DNA of 64,000 bases from AAA044-D11 sp009705075 (GTDB lineage Bacteria > Actinomycetota > Actinomycetes > Nanopelagicales > Nanopelagicaceae): NCBI GenBank assembly GCA_965268675.1, contig OZ254179.1:1054001-1118000 (forward strand). Direction: 5' to 3'. The translations under genes were made by a program, and so were the position numbers. This document shows, one piece after another, positions 1 through 7,948 of this stretch; within the stretch, counting starts at the first letter, position 1, and each line of letters opens with the position of its first letter. Below the pieces are notes generated by a model. That model ran no database searches and was not told where the DNA came from. It saw only the letters and a list, made by a program, of their open reading frames with translations.

Positions 1-1047
1 AACAACTCTCATAATCTCTCGTGTGCTGCGATAAGCTTTTGTTAGATGGACTCTGTGTGGCTTGTATGGTGCAAGAGTTTCAATCAACTTCGCATTCCTA
101 TAAATTGCTTGTTCTTCATCACCAACCAGGGTCGCTGAACCTGTATCCTTTTTCAAGCATGAAATGCAGTATTTTATCCAAGCTGGATAAAAGTCCTGAA
201 CCTCGTCAATAAAAAGCGCATCTACATCGCGGCTAATGCCCTGTTCAATAGCGGCAAGAAGGTTTCTATTTGCTTCTTCGCTTGAAACGCTTATTTTTTC
301 TCGGCCCACTTTATGATAAAAACGAAAAACTGCACCTCTCGATTTTGTGAATTCACTAAATGCAGAGACGCTAATATTTGGCCGTCCCTTAAATTCATTC
401 TTAAAAAAGCTTTTTAAGCTATGGTTGAAACATACAATTTGAATATTCCAATGGGGATTGATCTTCGACATTATGTTGATTCGCGAAATCATTATTAAGG
501 TCTTTCCGCTTCCCGCTGTTCCTGAAATCCAGAGTAGCGGGCTTTGGGTGATATTTGCCACGGTTTGTTGCTCTTCGCTCAGTATAAATCTCTGATGCTC
601 TCTATCGTTTCTTAGGAAATCTTCTTGTAGGTTACGTTTTCGGCGATTAAAAATAAAATCCTGGTTGAACTGAAGCTTTATCTCAGCAAGTGCGAGCGGA
701 AGAACTCGTTCGCTAGTTTTCTCAAAAGATTTTAACCAAGCTTTGTTCACGCCGACGTGACGATTTTCGGAATTGGCCTCAATGTTTACAACCATCGCAG
801 GTTGCAGAAGTCCCACTACAGCCGGACATTCTTCTCGCAAATTTGAGATTTTTCTTCGAATATCCTGTTTCAATTCATTGCTTAACTCAAACTCATCTTT
901 CAGTAAAACAAATAGTGGAATAAGCCCATAATCTTTGTCAACAACCAAAATGTCTGGAAGATCGGTTGAGCCACAATATACGGCATCTATTTCGGCCTTA
1001 ATCAAGGTATCCATGACGGCGCTCAAAGCTGTATCACTTCTTGCCAT
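1..1047 (-). CDS. UvrD/Rep-like superfamily 1 helicase, cut by left window edge
   Basis: The minus frame is open from an ATG at 1047 to base 1, so 349 N-terminal residues are visible. The start has a strong ribosome site, AGGAGGTG, 5 bases upstream. SF1 helicase motifs appear in order: a Q-like motif near 157 (LSEEQ), Walker A GTAGSGKT at 176-183, Walker B/motif II DEVQD at 281-285, motif III GDEEQAIYR at 309-317, and AYRST at 338-342. The first ~110 residues are not helicase; they contain an acidic beta-rich stretch (DAVYCGSTDLPDILVV) that could be a degenerate nuclease-like domain, which I cannot confirm. It follows the GIY-YIG-type gene by 111 bases on the same strand. The role would be ATP-driven DNA or RNA unwinding, in repair or phage defence. 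The C-terminal motifs V and VI lie outside the window. Confidence 0.85.
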   Translation of the reverse strand, partial: MARSDTALSAVMDTLIKAEIDAVYCGSTDLPDILVVDKDYGLIPLFVLLKDEFELSNELKQDIRRKISNLREECPAVVGLLQPAMVVNIEANSENRHVGVNKAWLKSFEKTSERVLPLALAEIKLQFNQDFIFNRRKRNLQEDFLRNDREHQRFILSEEQQTVANITQSPLLWISGTAGSGKTLIMISRINIMSKINPHWNIQIVCFNHSLKSFFKNEFKGRPNISVSAFSEFTKSRGAVFRFYHKVGREKISVSSEEANRNLLAAIEQGISRDVDALFIDEVQDFYPAWIKYCISCLKKDTGSATLVGDEEQAIYRNAKLIETLAPYKPHRVHLTKAYRSTREIMRVV

Positions 1048-1158
1048 GAATTCACCTCCTGGTTAAGAATCACGATAAATAACAGTTGGTTTGAGCTTCG
1101 CAGTCTAATTCTAATTTTAGGATTAGGGCTGTTATCAAGAATTTGAATTTGTCTAAGT

Positions 1159-2247
1159 TTAATTCTTCAAGGTAATTGGATAAGCCCTTTTCTTTTGCAT
1201 TATGATGGCAGGTGCCACTTCAATTTCAGTCATGAACTTCTCTGCGATCTTTGGATGTGCCCCAATTAATGCGGCCTTATCGAAAGATGACGTTTCCTTA
1301 GATTCGCGCTTCCACTTACAGAGTCCTTCAATGCCTGCGTAATCTTGGCAGTAGGACTTTAGGTTAGCTTGAGCAATTTCTTTGTCCCAAGATGCCTTTG
1401 CTTCGAAACCAAGTAGTTTCAAACTCGATGTATGCAATTCCTCTTTCGTTACTTTGCCAGATTGGTATTGAACTAATTCTTCTTTGACTTCTTTAGAGTA
1501 CTCAAAAAGAGCAATATCAATCTTTGAAAGCTCAAAAACTAAATCCTTAGGGCGGGTAATTGTGAAGGAACCCTTTGGGGCGGTACGAACTACTTTAGTA
1601 AATTCTGCATAAAGCTCTGGCCTGGCTTCCATGAAAGCGTTGAGATCAAATTCCAGCTTTGCCTTCTTTTCTTGCACTTTCACATAAGGAGCTAGCGCTT
1701 CTTGCTTTTCCTTCTGTGTTCCAGTTTCAACTGGAGCGGCAATGATTGTTTTAAAGGCATCCTTGATTTCATCCTGTAGCGCTATGCATTCCTTGACACG
1801 AACTTCTGCGGCTAATAATTTGGAGTGCCATTCTATGATTTGTGGTTTTGGTTTAATAGTTTCATCTTTGGAGGCCGTTGAAGAAAGTGATTCTGCTATT
1901 TCAAATTTCTCCTGGTTATCGATGGCCATTTGAACAAGATCCATCGCCATCTTCTTTGCAGATTCAAATTGTCCTGAACTGAAATCAAACCACTCCCCAG
2001 AAATACGCTCTTCCGCATAAAGGTTGTGAATGATGTTTTCAATCTCAGTAACAGATGGGGTTTTAATGATTGATTCAACAAATAATTTACGAGGATTTCC
2101 AGTTTGGTGCTCAAGTGCCCGATCATTGGAATCTCTATCATCCCCAGCTTTATCTCTCACAATTCCGATTTTCACATAAGGAGTTAATTCCCCAGTCCGC
2201 ACATCATTCTCGCGAATGAAGTAAAGCTCGCCACCTTTAATCTTCAA
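1159..2247 (-). CDS. GIY-YIG superfamily (T5orf172/MUG113-type) protein with helical tail
   Basis: 362 residues. Residues ~5-90 match the T5orf172/MUG113 branch of the GIY-YIG nuclease superfamily: YVKIG at 24-28, an HQTGNP turn at 47-52, a glutamate/histidine helix (E68, E70, H74) and GEWF at 84-87. The remainder is charged and largely helical, with no domain I recognise. The start is TTG, preceded by GGGAG seven bases upstream; no better start exists nearby. It lies just upstream of the helicase gene on the same strand, so the two may be co-transcribed. Members of this family occur in phages and defence loci, and most are functionally uncharacterised. Nuclease activity is inference, because the catalytic Tyr/Arg/Glu set cannot be assigned with certainty. 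Confidence 0.7.
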   Translation of the reverse strand: MKIKGGELYFIRENDVRTGELTPYVKIGIVRDKAGDDRDSNDRALEHQTGNPRKLFVESIIKTPSVTEIENIIHNLYAEERISGEWFDFSSGQFESAKKMAMDLVQMAIDNQEKFEIAESLSSTASKDETIKPKPQIIEWHSKLLAAEVRVKECIALQDEIKDAFKTIIAAPVETGTQKEKQEALAPYVKVQEKKAKLEFDLNAFMEARPELYAEFTKVVRTAPKGSFTITRPKDLVFELSKIDIALFEYSKEVKEELVQYQSGKVTKEELHTSSLKLLGFEAKASWDKEIAQANLKSYCQDYAGIEGLCKWKRESKETSSFDKAALIGAHPKIAEKFMTEIEVAPAIIMQKKRAYPITLKN

Positions 2248-2334
2248 CAGTGCTCCCTATTTCTATCGTGTGCGGTAATGAATCTAAAAGTTTAATGTTC
2301 AGATATTTTCTTGGCAACGTTTATTGATTAACAT

Positions 2335-3663
2335 TCACTTATCCTCCCCATTCTCCAATTTAGCATTCGGATCTGGCCGCAATTTCCTTGCCCGCGAATT
2401 GCGAGAGAAGGATTCCATGTTGCGCTTGATTGAGAACTCTGCCTCTTCTTGCTCGGCATAGGTAGCAAGGCGTTCCATTTCATCGGCCTCTGTTCTGATG
2501 ATTTGCAAGGATTCCAGTGATCGCTCGTCTGATGCGGTGATGTTTGCAGCTTCGCGTAGTAAGTTGGAAGCAGAATTCTTTAGTCGAGTTGCAGCATCTT
2601 TTACATTGCCTTGAAGTAATTCTTCATTGGCAAGTGCTTTCTCTGATTGTGCACTCAACACCATACGTTCGGCTCTAACGATTGGGTTTGCGGTTCTCCC
2701 CTTGGCAATGTCATCTGGGACAACGTTGACTTGGATCGGCATTTCAACCGAAAAATCTTTCATATCTGAAAGGTTTAGGTATTCGAGTGTTACTTGCGCG
2801 ATTGTCGTTAAACCAAGGGCAGCCATTCCTGGAACTGCGAAATCGATCATGAAGCGGCGGTTTTCACCGGCATAGAAATCTCCAAGCTGCACCACGATTG
2901 TGTCGCCTTCCATCCAATGAGGAAGTTGTTGCAGGAGTTCAATTGCTGGGGCGCCCGTGAGACCTGGTACCGGTGCAACTTTCAAGATCACATTGATAGC
3001 AGATTTATCGAGCAGGTCATCAACTTCAGATGCGATCGCACCAATTGCTTCATCGATGGTGGCAGCAAAACGATGTTGGCCACCGCCGCCTGTTGCAAGG
3101 GCGGCAAGGATCTTTTCGTCATAGCCATTGCCAAGTCCGATGGTTGATGTGGTGATGGTATTTGTTGCAGCCTGTGATGCAATGTCTTCGAGCTTCTTCG
3201 GATCTTTCTCGCCTGCATTTGCATGGCCGTCAGAAATAAGTAGCAGAGTTGATCCAGAATTATTTTTTGCCTGGGTGATCTCTCGCAAGCCCATTAAATA
3301 ACCACTTGAGATATCAGTGCTGCCACCTGGGTGGATTTGATGAATTACTTGTCGCAGCGAAGGAAGATGGTGTTCTGACATTTTGCGATGTGGCGCGATT
3401 ACAAGTGACTGGTCGTCGAACGCGACTAAACCAAATGAATCTTGCGGGGCTAGGCGGTCAACCATTTTCTGAATAGATTCAAGGGCGGATTTAAGTGGGG
3501 CGCCTCGCATTGAACCTGAGCGGTCAAGTACTACTTGCACGGCTTGGCCGGGGCGAAGATTATCTGCCTCCGAGATCGGGGCAGTGAGATCAAGCATCAG
3601 GGTGATGCGGTCTTGGGTTTCGAGTGCTACAAGATCTAAATCTAAGTTCGCGTTTACTTTCAT
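2335..3663 (-). CDS. VWA-domain protein with intact metal-ion-dependent adhesion site
   Basis: 442 residues with no signal peptide or membrane segment, so probably cytoplasmic. The von Willebrand A domain spans ~40-215. The MIDAS metal site is complete: D47-x-S49-x-S51 (DRSGSM), T116 in GGSTDIS and D145 in LISDGHAN. A beta-rich middle region follows (~220-325), then a charged helical C-terminus (~335-430). This resembles bacterial VWA proteins that act as metal-dependent protein-binding scaffolds. The ATG start has AGAGGA five bases upstream. The next gene downstream on the same strand is the GIY-YIG-type gene, 87 bases away. A G-rich 13-bp repeat array sits ~100 bases upstream of the start. 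Confidence 0.85.
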   Translation of the reverse strand: MKVNANLDLDLVALETQDRITLMLDLTAPISEADNLRPGQAVQVVLDRSGSMRGAPLKSALESIQKMVDRLAPQDSFGLVAFDDQSLVIAPHRKMSEHHLPSLRQVIHQIHPGGSTDISSGYLMGLREITQAKNNSGSTLLLISDGHANAGEKDPKKLEDIASQAATNTITTSTIGLGNGYDEKILAALATGGGGQHRFAATIDEAIGAIASEVDDLLDKSAINVILKVAPVPGLTGAPAIELLQQLPHWMEGDTIVVQLGDFYAGENRRFMIDFAVPGMAALGLTTIAQVTLEYLNLSDMKDFSVEMPIQVNVVPDDIAKGRTANPIVRAERMVLSAQSEKALANEELLQGNVKDAATRLKNSASNLLREAANITASDERSLESLQIIRTEADEMERLATYAEQEEAEFSIKRNMESFSRNSRARKLRPDPNAKLENGEDK

Positions 3664-3760
3664 GTCATCCTCTTTTCTATGCGTACTTCTCTATAAGTAC
3701 TTCGTAACTTTTCCTAGTGATTGTTACTAAGTGTGACTTTAGAGGAGGGCACTGACATTG

Positions 3761-3827
3761 GATTTGAGGGTTGGAATTGAGGGTGGGAATTGAGGGTGGG
3801 AATTGAGGGTGGGAATTGAGGGTGGGA
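3761..3827 (+). repeat. 13-bp G-rich tandem repeat array with G-quadruplex potential
   Basis: The unit GGGTGGGAATTGA is repeated head to tail at 3781-3793, 3794-3806 and 3807-3819. A one-mismatch unit precedes it at 3768-3780, and a partial unit (GGGTGGGA) follows at 3820-3827. On the plus strand each pair of units supplies four G-triplets with 1-, 6- and 1-base loops, fitting the usual G-quadruplex pattern. It lies between the VWA start (3663) and the end of the small coiled-coil gene (3874), so it is probably in or near the VWA promoter region. Confidence 0.9.
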
Positions 3828-3873
3828 CTCAATTTTCACTTAAAAGCGTATGAAATTCATACACCGTAATTTT

Positions 3874-4401
3874 TCAACTTAGCTTTGAAATACCTGTGTA
3901 GTCATGCGAAGTTTGTCTTAATGCCCTTAGCTTTTCTTCAATTTCAGCAATCTGCACTTCAGGATTTCTGGAAAGCATCGCATTCACTGGCGTTCTGAAT
4001 TCAGAAATTTGGTGGAAGGTCAGCCAATGCTCGCTCGATTTTGTTGGGTCATTTGCTAATAAAAAATGAAGTTCTTTCCATAGATTAGATTCACCATCGG
4101 GGCAGGCTTTGGAGCCCACTTCATATTCAATTTTCTTTAATTTCTCGTAAAAACCGGCCTCGATTTTAGTTTGGTCAACTAAACCAAAAGAATTAGGGTC
4201 TTGCAAAACTTTAAGTTTATATTCTAGCGATCTAATCTCCGACTCAAGTTGAGCAATAACTTCACCAGAATAACTCGGCTTCCTATAGGGAATTGAATCA
4301 ACTGGGCTTGTCGAAGATATCGGCTGATTTGAATTGCTCAATGTCTGTCCCTCTCTAGGTAAGTAGAGAAACCGTATACCTTTCGGCGATTGCAATGTCA
4401 C
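3874..4401 (-). CDS. Hypothetical protein with coiled-coil segments
   Basis: 175 residues at most; no family recognised. Residues ~48-66 and ~150-165 have a heptad-like Leu/Glu/Lys pattern suggesting coiled coils; the N-terminal ~45 residues are Ser/Pro-rich and probably disordered. The start is uncertain. The GTG at 4401 has a purine-rich AGAGAGGA almost touching it, while a TTG about 22 codons further in has AGAGGG at a normal distance. It could belong to the accessory minus-strand block with the VWA, GIY-YIG and helicase genes, but a 210-base gap with the repeat array separates it from VWA. Confidence 0.5.
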   Translation of the reverse strand: MTLQSPKGIRFLYLPREGQTLSNSNQPISSTSPVDSIPYRKPSYSGEVIAQLESEIRSLEYKLKVLQDPNSFGLVDQTKIEAGFYEKLKKIEYEVGSKACPDGESNLWKELHFLLANDPTKSSEHWLTFHQISEFRTPVNAMLSRNPEVQIAEIEEKLRALRQTSHDYTGISKLS

Positions 4402-4487
4402 TCCTCTCTGCTATCTTTCTCCTAGGTCAAGAAATCAAGCGTTAAGCCCCTCGGCTAGCTTGATACCAACCGCGCTAACCGCGCACG

Positions 4488-5114
4488 GTGGTTCCGAAGG
4501 AAGACCAGCTGGCGATGAAAGTCACCGTCAGAAGAGCGGATCTTCTATTTCAGGGGTCCATTGAGGACTGGTTTGTTATGTCTAAAGCAAATGAAAATAA
4601 TGGCAAGGGAAAGTATTCCGACGTATCTGTAAGCGGGCGTGCACTATCTCGCCTCGATAAGGATATGAAGCGAGCGCAGGGAATGGCTAGATACGGCCGA
4701 TATAAAGCTTGGCTGCATTACGCCAATCTCAAGCGGTGGCAAGAGCAAGGTCTGCACTTTCGTTATCTAAATGATTCGGGCAAGAATTATGTGTGCACGT
4801 GCGGTCTTTTGGTACCGGTTGGTTCAGATCCGGATTTAAACGTGGTTGCAGATTTAGGGCTCGATGAAGTGCATGTGGCATTTGGGCATAAGAATCTGCC
4901 GTCATTGCGGGGGCAGACAATTGTGTTCATCTATAACTTCTTATGGGTTGAGGATCCTGGGGCAAAGCATTTCAGTCATGGGAATTACCACTTCAGCGCC
5001 TTTTGCCAGGTGTGTTTGGAACATGTGAAGGATGTTCCTGCGGCAGATGCTGATGCCTTTGTGGCGGCGCATAAGAAGAGATGCAAGTTAGTGGGGCATG
5101 TCAGTGGGGAGTAA
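4488..5114 (+). CDS. Hypothetical protein with Cys pairs, possible zinc site
   Basis: 208 residues from the most distal GTG; not recognised. The C-terminal half has CxC (near 103-105) and CxxC (near 176-179) pairs plus several His residues, suggesting a metal-binding fold. The start is unsure: the GTG at 4488 and ATG at 4515 have no convincing ribosome site. The ATG at 4578 (MSKANEN) is preceded by GAGGACT at 12 bases and removes a poorly conserved-looking N-terminus. A small zinc-ribbon ORF follows 36 bases downstream on the same strand, so the pair may be one transcription unit. Confidence 0.5.
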   Translation: MVPKEDQLAMKVTVRRADLLFQGSIEDWFVMSKANENNGKGKYSDVSVSGRALSRLDKDMKRAQGMARYGRYKAWLHYANLKRWQEQGLHFRYLNDSGKNYVCTCGLLVPVGSDPDLNVVADLGLDEVHVAFGHKNLPSLRGQTIVFIYNFLWVEDPGAKHFSHGNYHFSAFCQVCLEHVKDVPAADADAFVAAHKKRCKLVGHVSGE

Positions 5115-5150
5115 TAGGTTCGAAGTTGTTGATGTGGAAGAGAGGGAGCT

Positions 5151-5267
5151 ATGGGAGAAATAGCGAACATGCAGTGCCCGATGTGTCGGGGGCACGATAT
5201 TTCTAAACACTGGAATTTGAGTAATCCGTATTTTCAGTGCAACGGCTGTGGCGAGCGCTGGAAGTAG
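5151..5267 (+). CDS. Small zinc-ribbon protein (38 aa)
   Basis: A 38-codon ORF with a clear ribosome site (AGAGGGAG directly upstream of ATG 5151). It encodes two CxxC knuckles, CPMC at residues 9-12 and CNGC at 30-33, separated by 17 residues, and ends GERWK. This is the spacing of a minimal zinc ribbon as found in transcription factors and small ribosome- or polymerase-associated proteins. It follows a larger Cys-containing gene by 36 bases. Function unknown; a role as a nucleic-acid or protein-binding adaptor is inference. Confidence 0.65.
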   Translation: MGEIANMQCPMCRGHDISKHWNLSNPYFQCNGCGERWK

Positions 5268-5291
5268 AGCCCATTAGGCGCAAAGGCGGTG

Positions 5292-5326
5292 ACGGGTTAA
5301 CCCGTTGGGTCATCGGGCTTGCCCGA
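5292..5326. repeat. Two tandem perfect palindromes
   Basis: ACGGGTTAACCCGT (5292-5305) is a perfect 14-base palindrome and TCGGGCTTGCCCGA (5313-5326) is a 6-bp inverted repeat with a 2-base centre, only 7 bases apart. They lie in the 129-base gap between the zinc-ribbon ORF and the protease gene. No T-run follows, so a simple intrinsic terminator is unlikely; protein-binding sites or an RNA structure are possible. Confidence 0.6.
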
Positions 5327-5396
5327 CAGTCCAGGGTCCGAGGTGGTGTCAGTGGTCATGAATAGGTTTGGCAGTTCTTAGGGATTTGGAGAATCG

Positions 5397-6245
5397 ATGG
5401 AAGAGAACAGATTTATCGATGATGGCGAAGGCATAGTCTGGCTTGATAAAAAAGAATCGAAGTTCAAAGTTGTTATCGGTAAGTTTTTAATTCCATTTAA
5501 ATTTTTCTATCGGGGCATAAAGCGCTTTGCTGGTCCGATAGCGATAGTTGCTTTGCTTCTAGGTGGTGGCGGAGTTTATTTAGGTATCGGTCCGTATCTG
5601 CATTACAACAATACCGATCCCACGGAAGATGGATATGTGCCACCAAGAAACATCGAAAGTTTGGTGAACCACGTGTTGGAATCAACGGTAACTATTTATT
5701 GTGATGTAAAAATGGGTGATTCATGGCAGGGCAGTGGGTGGGCAATTGATTTGCCGGTTAAAGATAAGAAGAAATTCTTATCTGCTGTAATAACTAACCA
5801 CCATGTCATTGAAGATTGCCTTAATAAAAAGGGCAAAGTAAAAGTAAAAACCTATTTTGGAAATGAATATAAGGCGGTGGTTGATCGGTGGGATAAGAAA
5901 AATGATTTAGCTTTGGTAATGACTGAAGCTGACGTAAAGCCACTCGCCCTCTCTCAAGCGCTTCCCTATCCAGGTTATTGGGTAATGGCAGCGGGTACCC
6001 CTAAGGGATATGAAGGTTCGGTCTCATTTGGGAATGTTTTAAATGGTACTGATACCGAAGTCTTAATTACAACACCGATTTCTCATGGCAATAGCGGTGG
6101 GCCACTTGTTGATAACGAAGGACTCGTGATTGGCACGAACTCCTGGCACCGGATTGGTGAGCAGTACAACGGTGCATTTTCCTTGGATGCGATGTGTAAG
6201 AAGATCATGAAATGTGACGGGAAGTTTTACTGGTCGAGAGACTAA
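5397..6245 (+). CDS. Membrane-anchored trypsin-like serine protease (S1C/HtrA-like)
   Basis: 282 residues. A single membrane segment at ~44-64 follows a charged N-terminus, which would put the protease domain outside the cell (signal-anchor topology). The catalytic triad is visible: His in TNHHV (H136), Asp in NDLAL (D170) and Ser in GNSGGPL (S233). No PDZ domain follows; the protein ends ~50 residues after the serine motif, so it is shorter than classical HtrA/DegP. The ATG at 5397 is preceded by TTGGAGAATCG. The TPR gene follows by 45 bases. A role in envelope protein quality control or in processing a neighbour's product is inference. Confidence 0.85.
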   Translation: MEENRFIDDGEGIVWLDKKESKFKVVIGKFLIPFKFFYRGIKRFAGPIAIVALLLGGGGVYLGIGPYLHYNNTDPTEDGYVPPRNIESLVNHVLESTVTIYCDVKMGDSWQGSGWAIDLPVKDKKKFLSAVITNHHVIEDCLNKKGKVKVKTYFGNEYKAVVDRWDKKNDLALVMTEADVKPLALSQALPYPGYWVMAAGTPKGYEGSVSFGNVLNGTDTEVLITTPISHGNSGGPLVDNEGLVIGTNSWHRIGEQYNGAFSLDAMCKKIMKCDGKFYWSRD

Positions 6246-6290
6246 TTTGGACTTGTTTATTGAAAGAACCGAGGCAGAGGAAGAGGTGGG

Positions 6291-7217
6291 ATGAAGAACG
6301 AGGACGAGAATATAGAGGCCGAACTTTGGGAGACGGCATCTAAAGCGGAGGGCGAAGAGAAAGTTGATGCGTTAATTCAATTGAGTTATCGCTCGTTTCA
6401 TCGTGGCGAACATGCTGAGTCATTGGCGCTCTGTGAGACTGCGCGGGATTTATATGAGGCACTTGGAGCGAAGGCGAATTCATCGACCTTGGCACATATT
6501 TATACTGGGATTGGTTACTCGTTAAATCGTCTGCGTCGCCATACTGATGCGGCAATTGCACTGGATCGCGCTGTTGTTTTGTATCGCGAGGTTGGTTCGG
6601 CCGAGGCGGTAGTTCAACTTCGTTGCGAGGGTGACTCTTGGTTTGATGCCAAAGAATATGAGAAGGCTCATGACGCATATGTTGCGGCGATTAATGAGGC
6701 AAATCCAGATGTTGCTGATCGTGAAGTTGCTGTTAATTACGCGAATGCGGGAAGTGCGCTAATTAAGCTAAAGCGCTGGGCTGATTCGCTTGCGAATTTT
6801 CAGGCGGCTCGAGCAATTTATAAAACCTTAAAGTTGCCAAGTGAGATTGTGCATTGCGATGAAGAGATTGCACTCTGTTATTACTGGCTGGGCAATGGCA
6901 TGGAAGCTTTACACCACGCCCAACTTGCAATGGATTATGCCGATACTGCAGAAGATGATTTCCATAAGATGTGGGCGCTGGCTCGGATGGGTTTAGCGAA
7001 GAAGGTTTTGGAAGAGTATGACGAAGCGTTAGAACTATTTGCTGATGCAAAATCACGAATGGTTCGGATGGAGAATCCAAATTGGCGCGCAATTATTAAG
7101 ACAGAGCGTCAAGTGGCCTCAATCCTTGTGATTAAGGGGCGGTTATCTGAGGCGCAAGAAATCGAACGCCGTGTAGCGTCAATGGCCGAGATTGTCTTCG
7201 ACGAGGGTGAAGAATAG
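6291..7217 (+). CDS. Tetratricopeptide-repeat protein
   Basis: 308 residues, almost entirely helical, with successive ~34-40-residue units carrying the TPR pattern (for example YTGIGYSLNRLRRHTDAAIALDRA and YANAGSALIKLKRWADSLANFQAA, given here as pattern examples around residues 69-92 and 149-172). There is no signal peptide, so it is a cytoplasmic protein-protein interaction scaffold. A good ribosome site (GAGGTGGG) precedes ATG 6291. It sits between the protease and a small exported protein whose start is 4 bases past its stop, so the three probably form an operon. Confidence 0.8.
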   Translation: MKNEDENIEAELWETASKAEGEEKVDALIQLSYRSFHRGEHAESLALCETARDLYEALGAKANSSTLAHIYTGIGYSLNRLRRHTDAAIALDRAVVLYREVGSAEAVVQLRCEGDSWFDAKEYEKAHDAYVAAINEANPDVADREVAVNYANAGSALIKLKRWADSLANFQAARAIYKTLKLPSEIVHCDEEIALCYYWLGNGMEALHHAQLAMDYADTAEDDFHKMWALARMGLAKKVLEEYDEALELFADAKSRMVRMENPNWRAIIKTERQVASILVIKGRLSEAQEIERRVASMAEIVFDEGEE

Positions 7218-7221
7218 CGAG

Positions 7222-7725
7222 ATGAAGCGGGCAGTTATTGTTCTAGTCGCTTTGATGATTGCTGGTGGGATCGTCTTTGAGATTTCAAATTCACGCGACG
7301 AGGCACCGATAGTTTTTAATGAAACCCCCGTTTATGTTTCACCAACGCCCTCTCCTATTTCAATTACGGGTGTATTGCCTAAGGACGTTTATACATTTGT
7401 CTGCGAGATTGCTAAACAGCAGAAGCCAGAGATGATCTTTTTTGCATGCGCTGATGGAAATACTGGGATTGGAAAGATTAAGTGGAATACCTGGACGGCT
7501 GCCGGAGCAACAGGGGTTGGTGAATATTTCGAGAACGACTGCGATCCTGATTGTGCCAGCGGCAAATTTCATTTCACCAAAGTAAAGCTTACACTTGATA
7601 AACCTGTAGGAATTAAAGGCAAAGTGCATTTATCGCACCTAAGTTATTCTGCATTGGATTCTTCTGATATCGGCGGCGAATCGAATATGGCCGACTTCTA
7701 CTTATCTATGGAAGACGATAGCTAG
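7222..7725 (+). CDS. Small exported or membrane-anchored protein of unknown function
   Basis: 167 residues from ATG 7222, chosen because the hydrophobic segment MKRAVIVLVALMIAGGIVF starts there, 4 bases after the TPR stop, with GAGGGTG upstream. A further upstream GTG would add ten residues overlapping the TPR gene. After the N-terminal membrane/signal segment comes a short Pro/Ser/Thr-rich linker (~35-50), then a compact domain with four Cys (including CDPDC near 114-118) that could form disulfides outside the cell. No family recognised. The stop TAG is immediately followed by the first copy of the duplicated RNA-like element. Confidence 0.6.
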   Translation: MKRAVIVLVALMIAGGIVFEISNSRDEAPIVFNETPVYVSPTPSPISITGVLPKDVYTFVCEIAKQQKPEMIFFACADGNTGIGKIKWNTWTAAGATGVGEYFENDCDPDCASGKFHFTKVKLTLDKPVGIKGKVHLSHLSYSALDSSDIGGESNMADFYLSMEDDS

Positions 7726-7945
7726 TTAACAGCTTTTAGTTCTCCAGCTGCGATTATTGCTAACTTAATAATTTCGATTATTAATAGGCGAAAAGCTCAC
7801 CCGAAAGATGAGTGAGCCCAGTTCGACAAAATCCCTCTAACCAGGGTAGGTGGCTTCGGGAAGAAATTCCCGGACCATCTGGAGAAAGCGTATAGCAACT
7901 CCAACTTAGAATGTAGAAAAATGTTGCGAAATCGCAAACTACTTT
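7726..7945 (+). ncRNA. Duplicated ~220-nt structured RNA-like element, copy 1
   Basis: It matches 8772-8995 nearly base for base over the last ~118 bases (7828-7945, about seven differences) and more loosely, but in register, over the first ~100. Hairpins readable in plus sense: GCTCAC (7795-7800) with GTGAGC (7812-7817); CCCT/AGGG at ~7833-7846; AGGTGG (7848-7853) with CCATCT (7875-7880) enclosing CGGGAA-GAAA-TTCCCG; and TTGCG-AAAT-CGCAA near the 3' end. The first hairpin has a different sequence but the same position in the other copy. Several changes keep pairing only as G-U in plus-sense RNA. A further perfect hairpin, TTAATAAT-TTCG-ATTATTAA, lies at 7765-7784. Identity unknown; it ends 3 bases from the UbiA stop. 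Confidence 0.5.
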
Positions 7946-7948
7946 AAG

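Noticed and set aside
21..212. Plus-strand open frame of 63 codons at the left edge
   Set aside because: It lies antisense within the helicase gene, whose motifs are unambiguous in the minus frame, and has no ribosome site.
3761..3827. G-rich tandem array as a CRISPR
   Set aside because: Units are contiguous 13-mers with no spacers and no cas genes.
7790..7820. GCTCAC/GTGAGC hairpin as a minus-strand terminator for the UbiA gene
   Set aside because: It does have a short T-run in minus sense, but the equivalent hairpin in the other copy does not, and base changes favour a plus-sense structure; kept as part of the RNA element.
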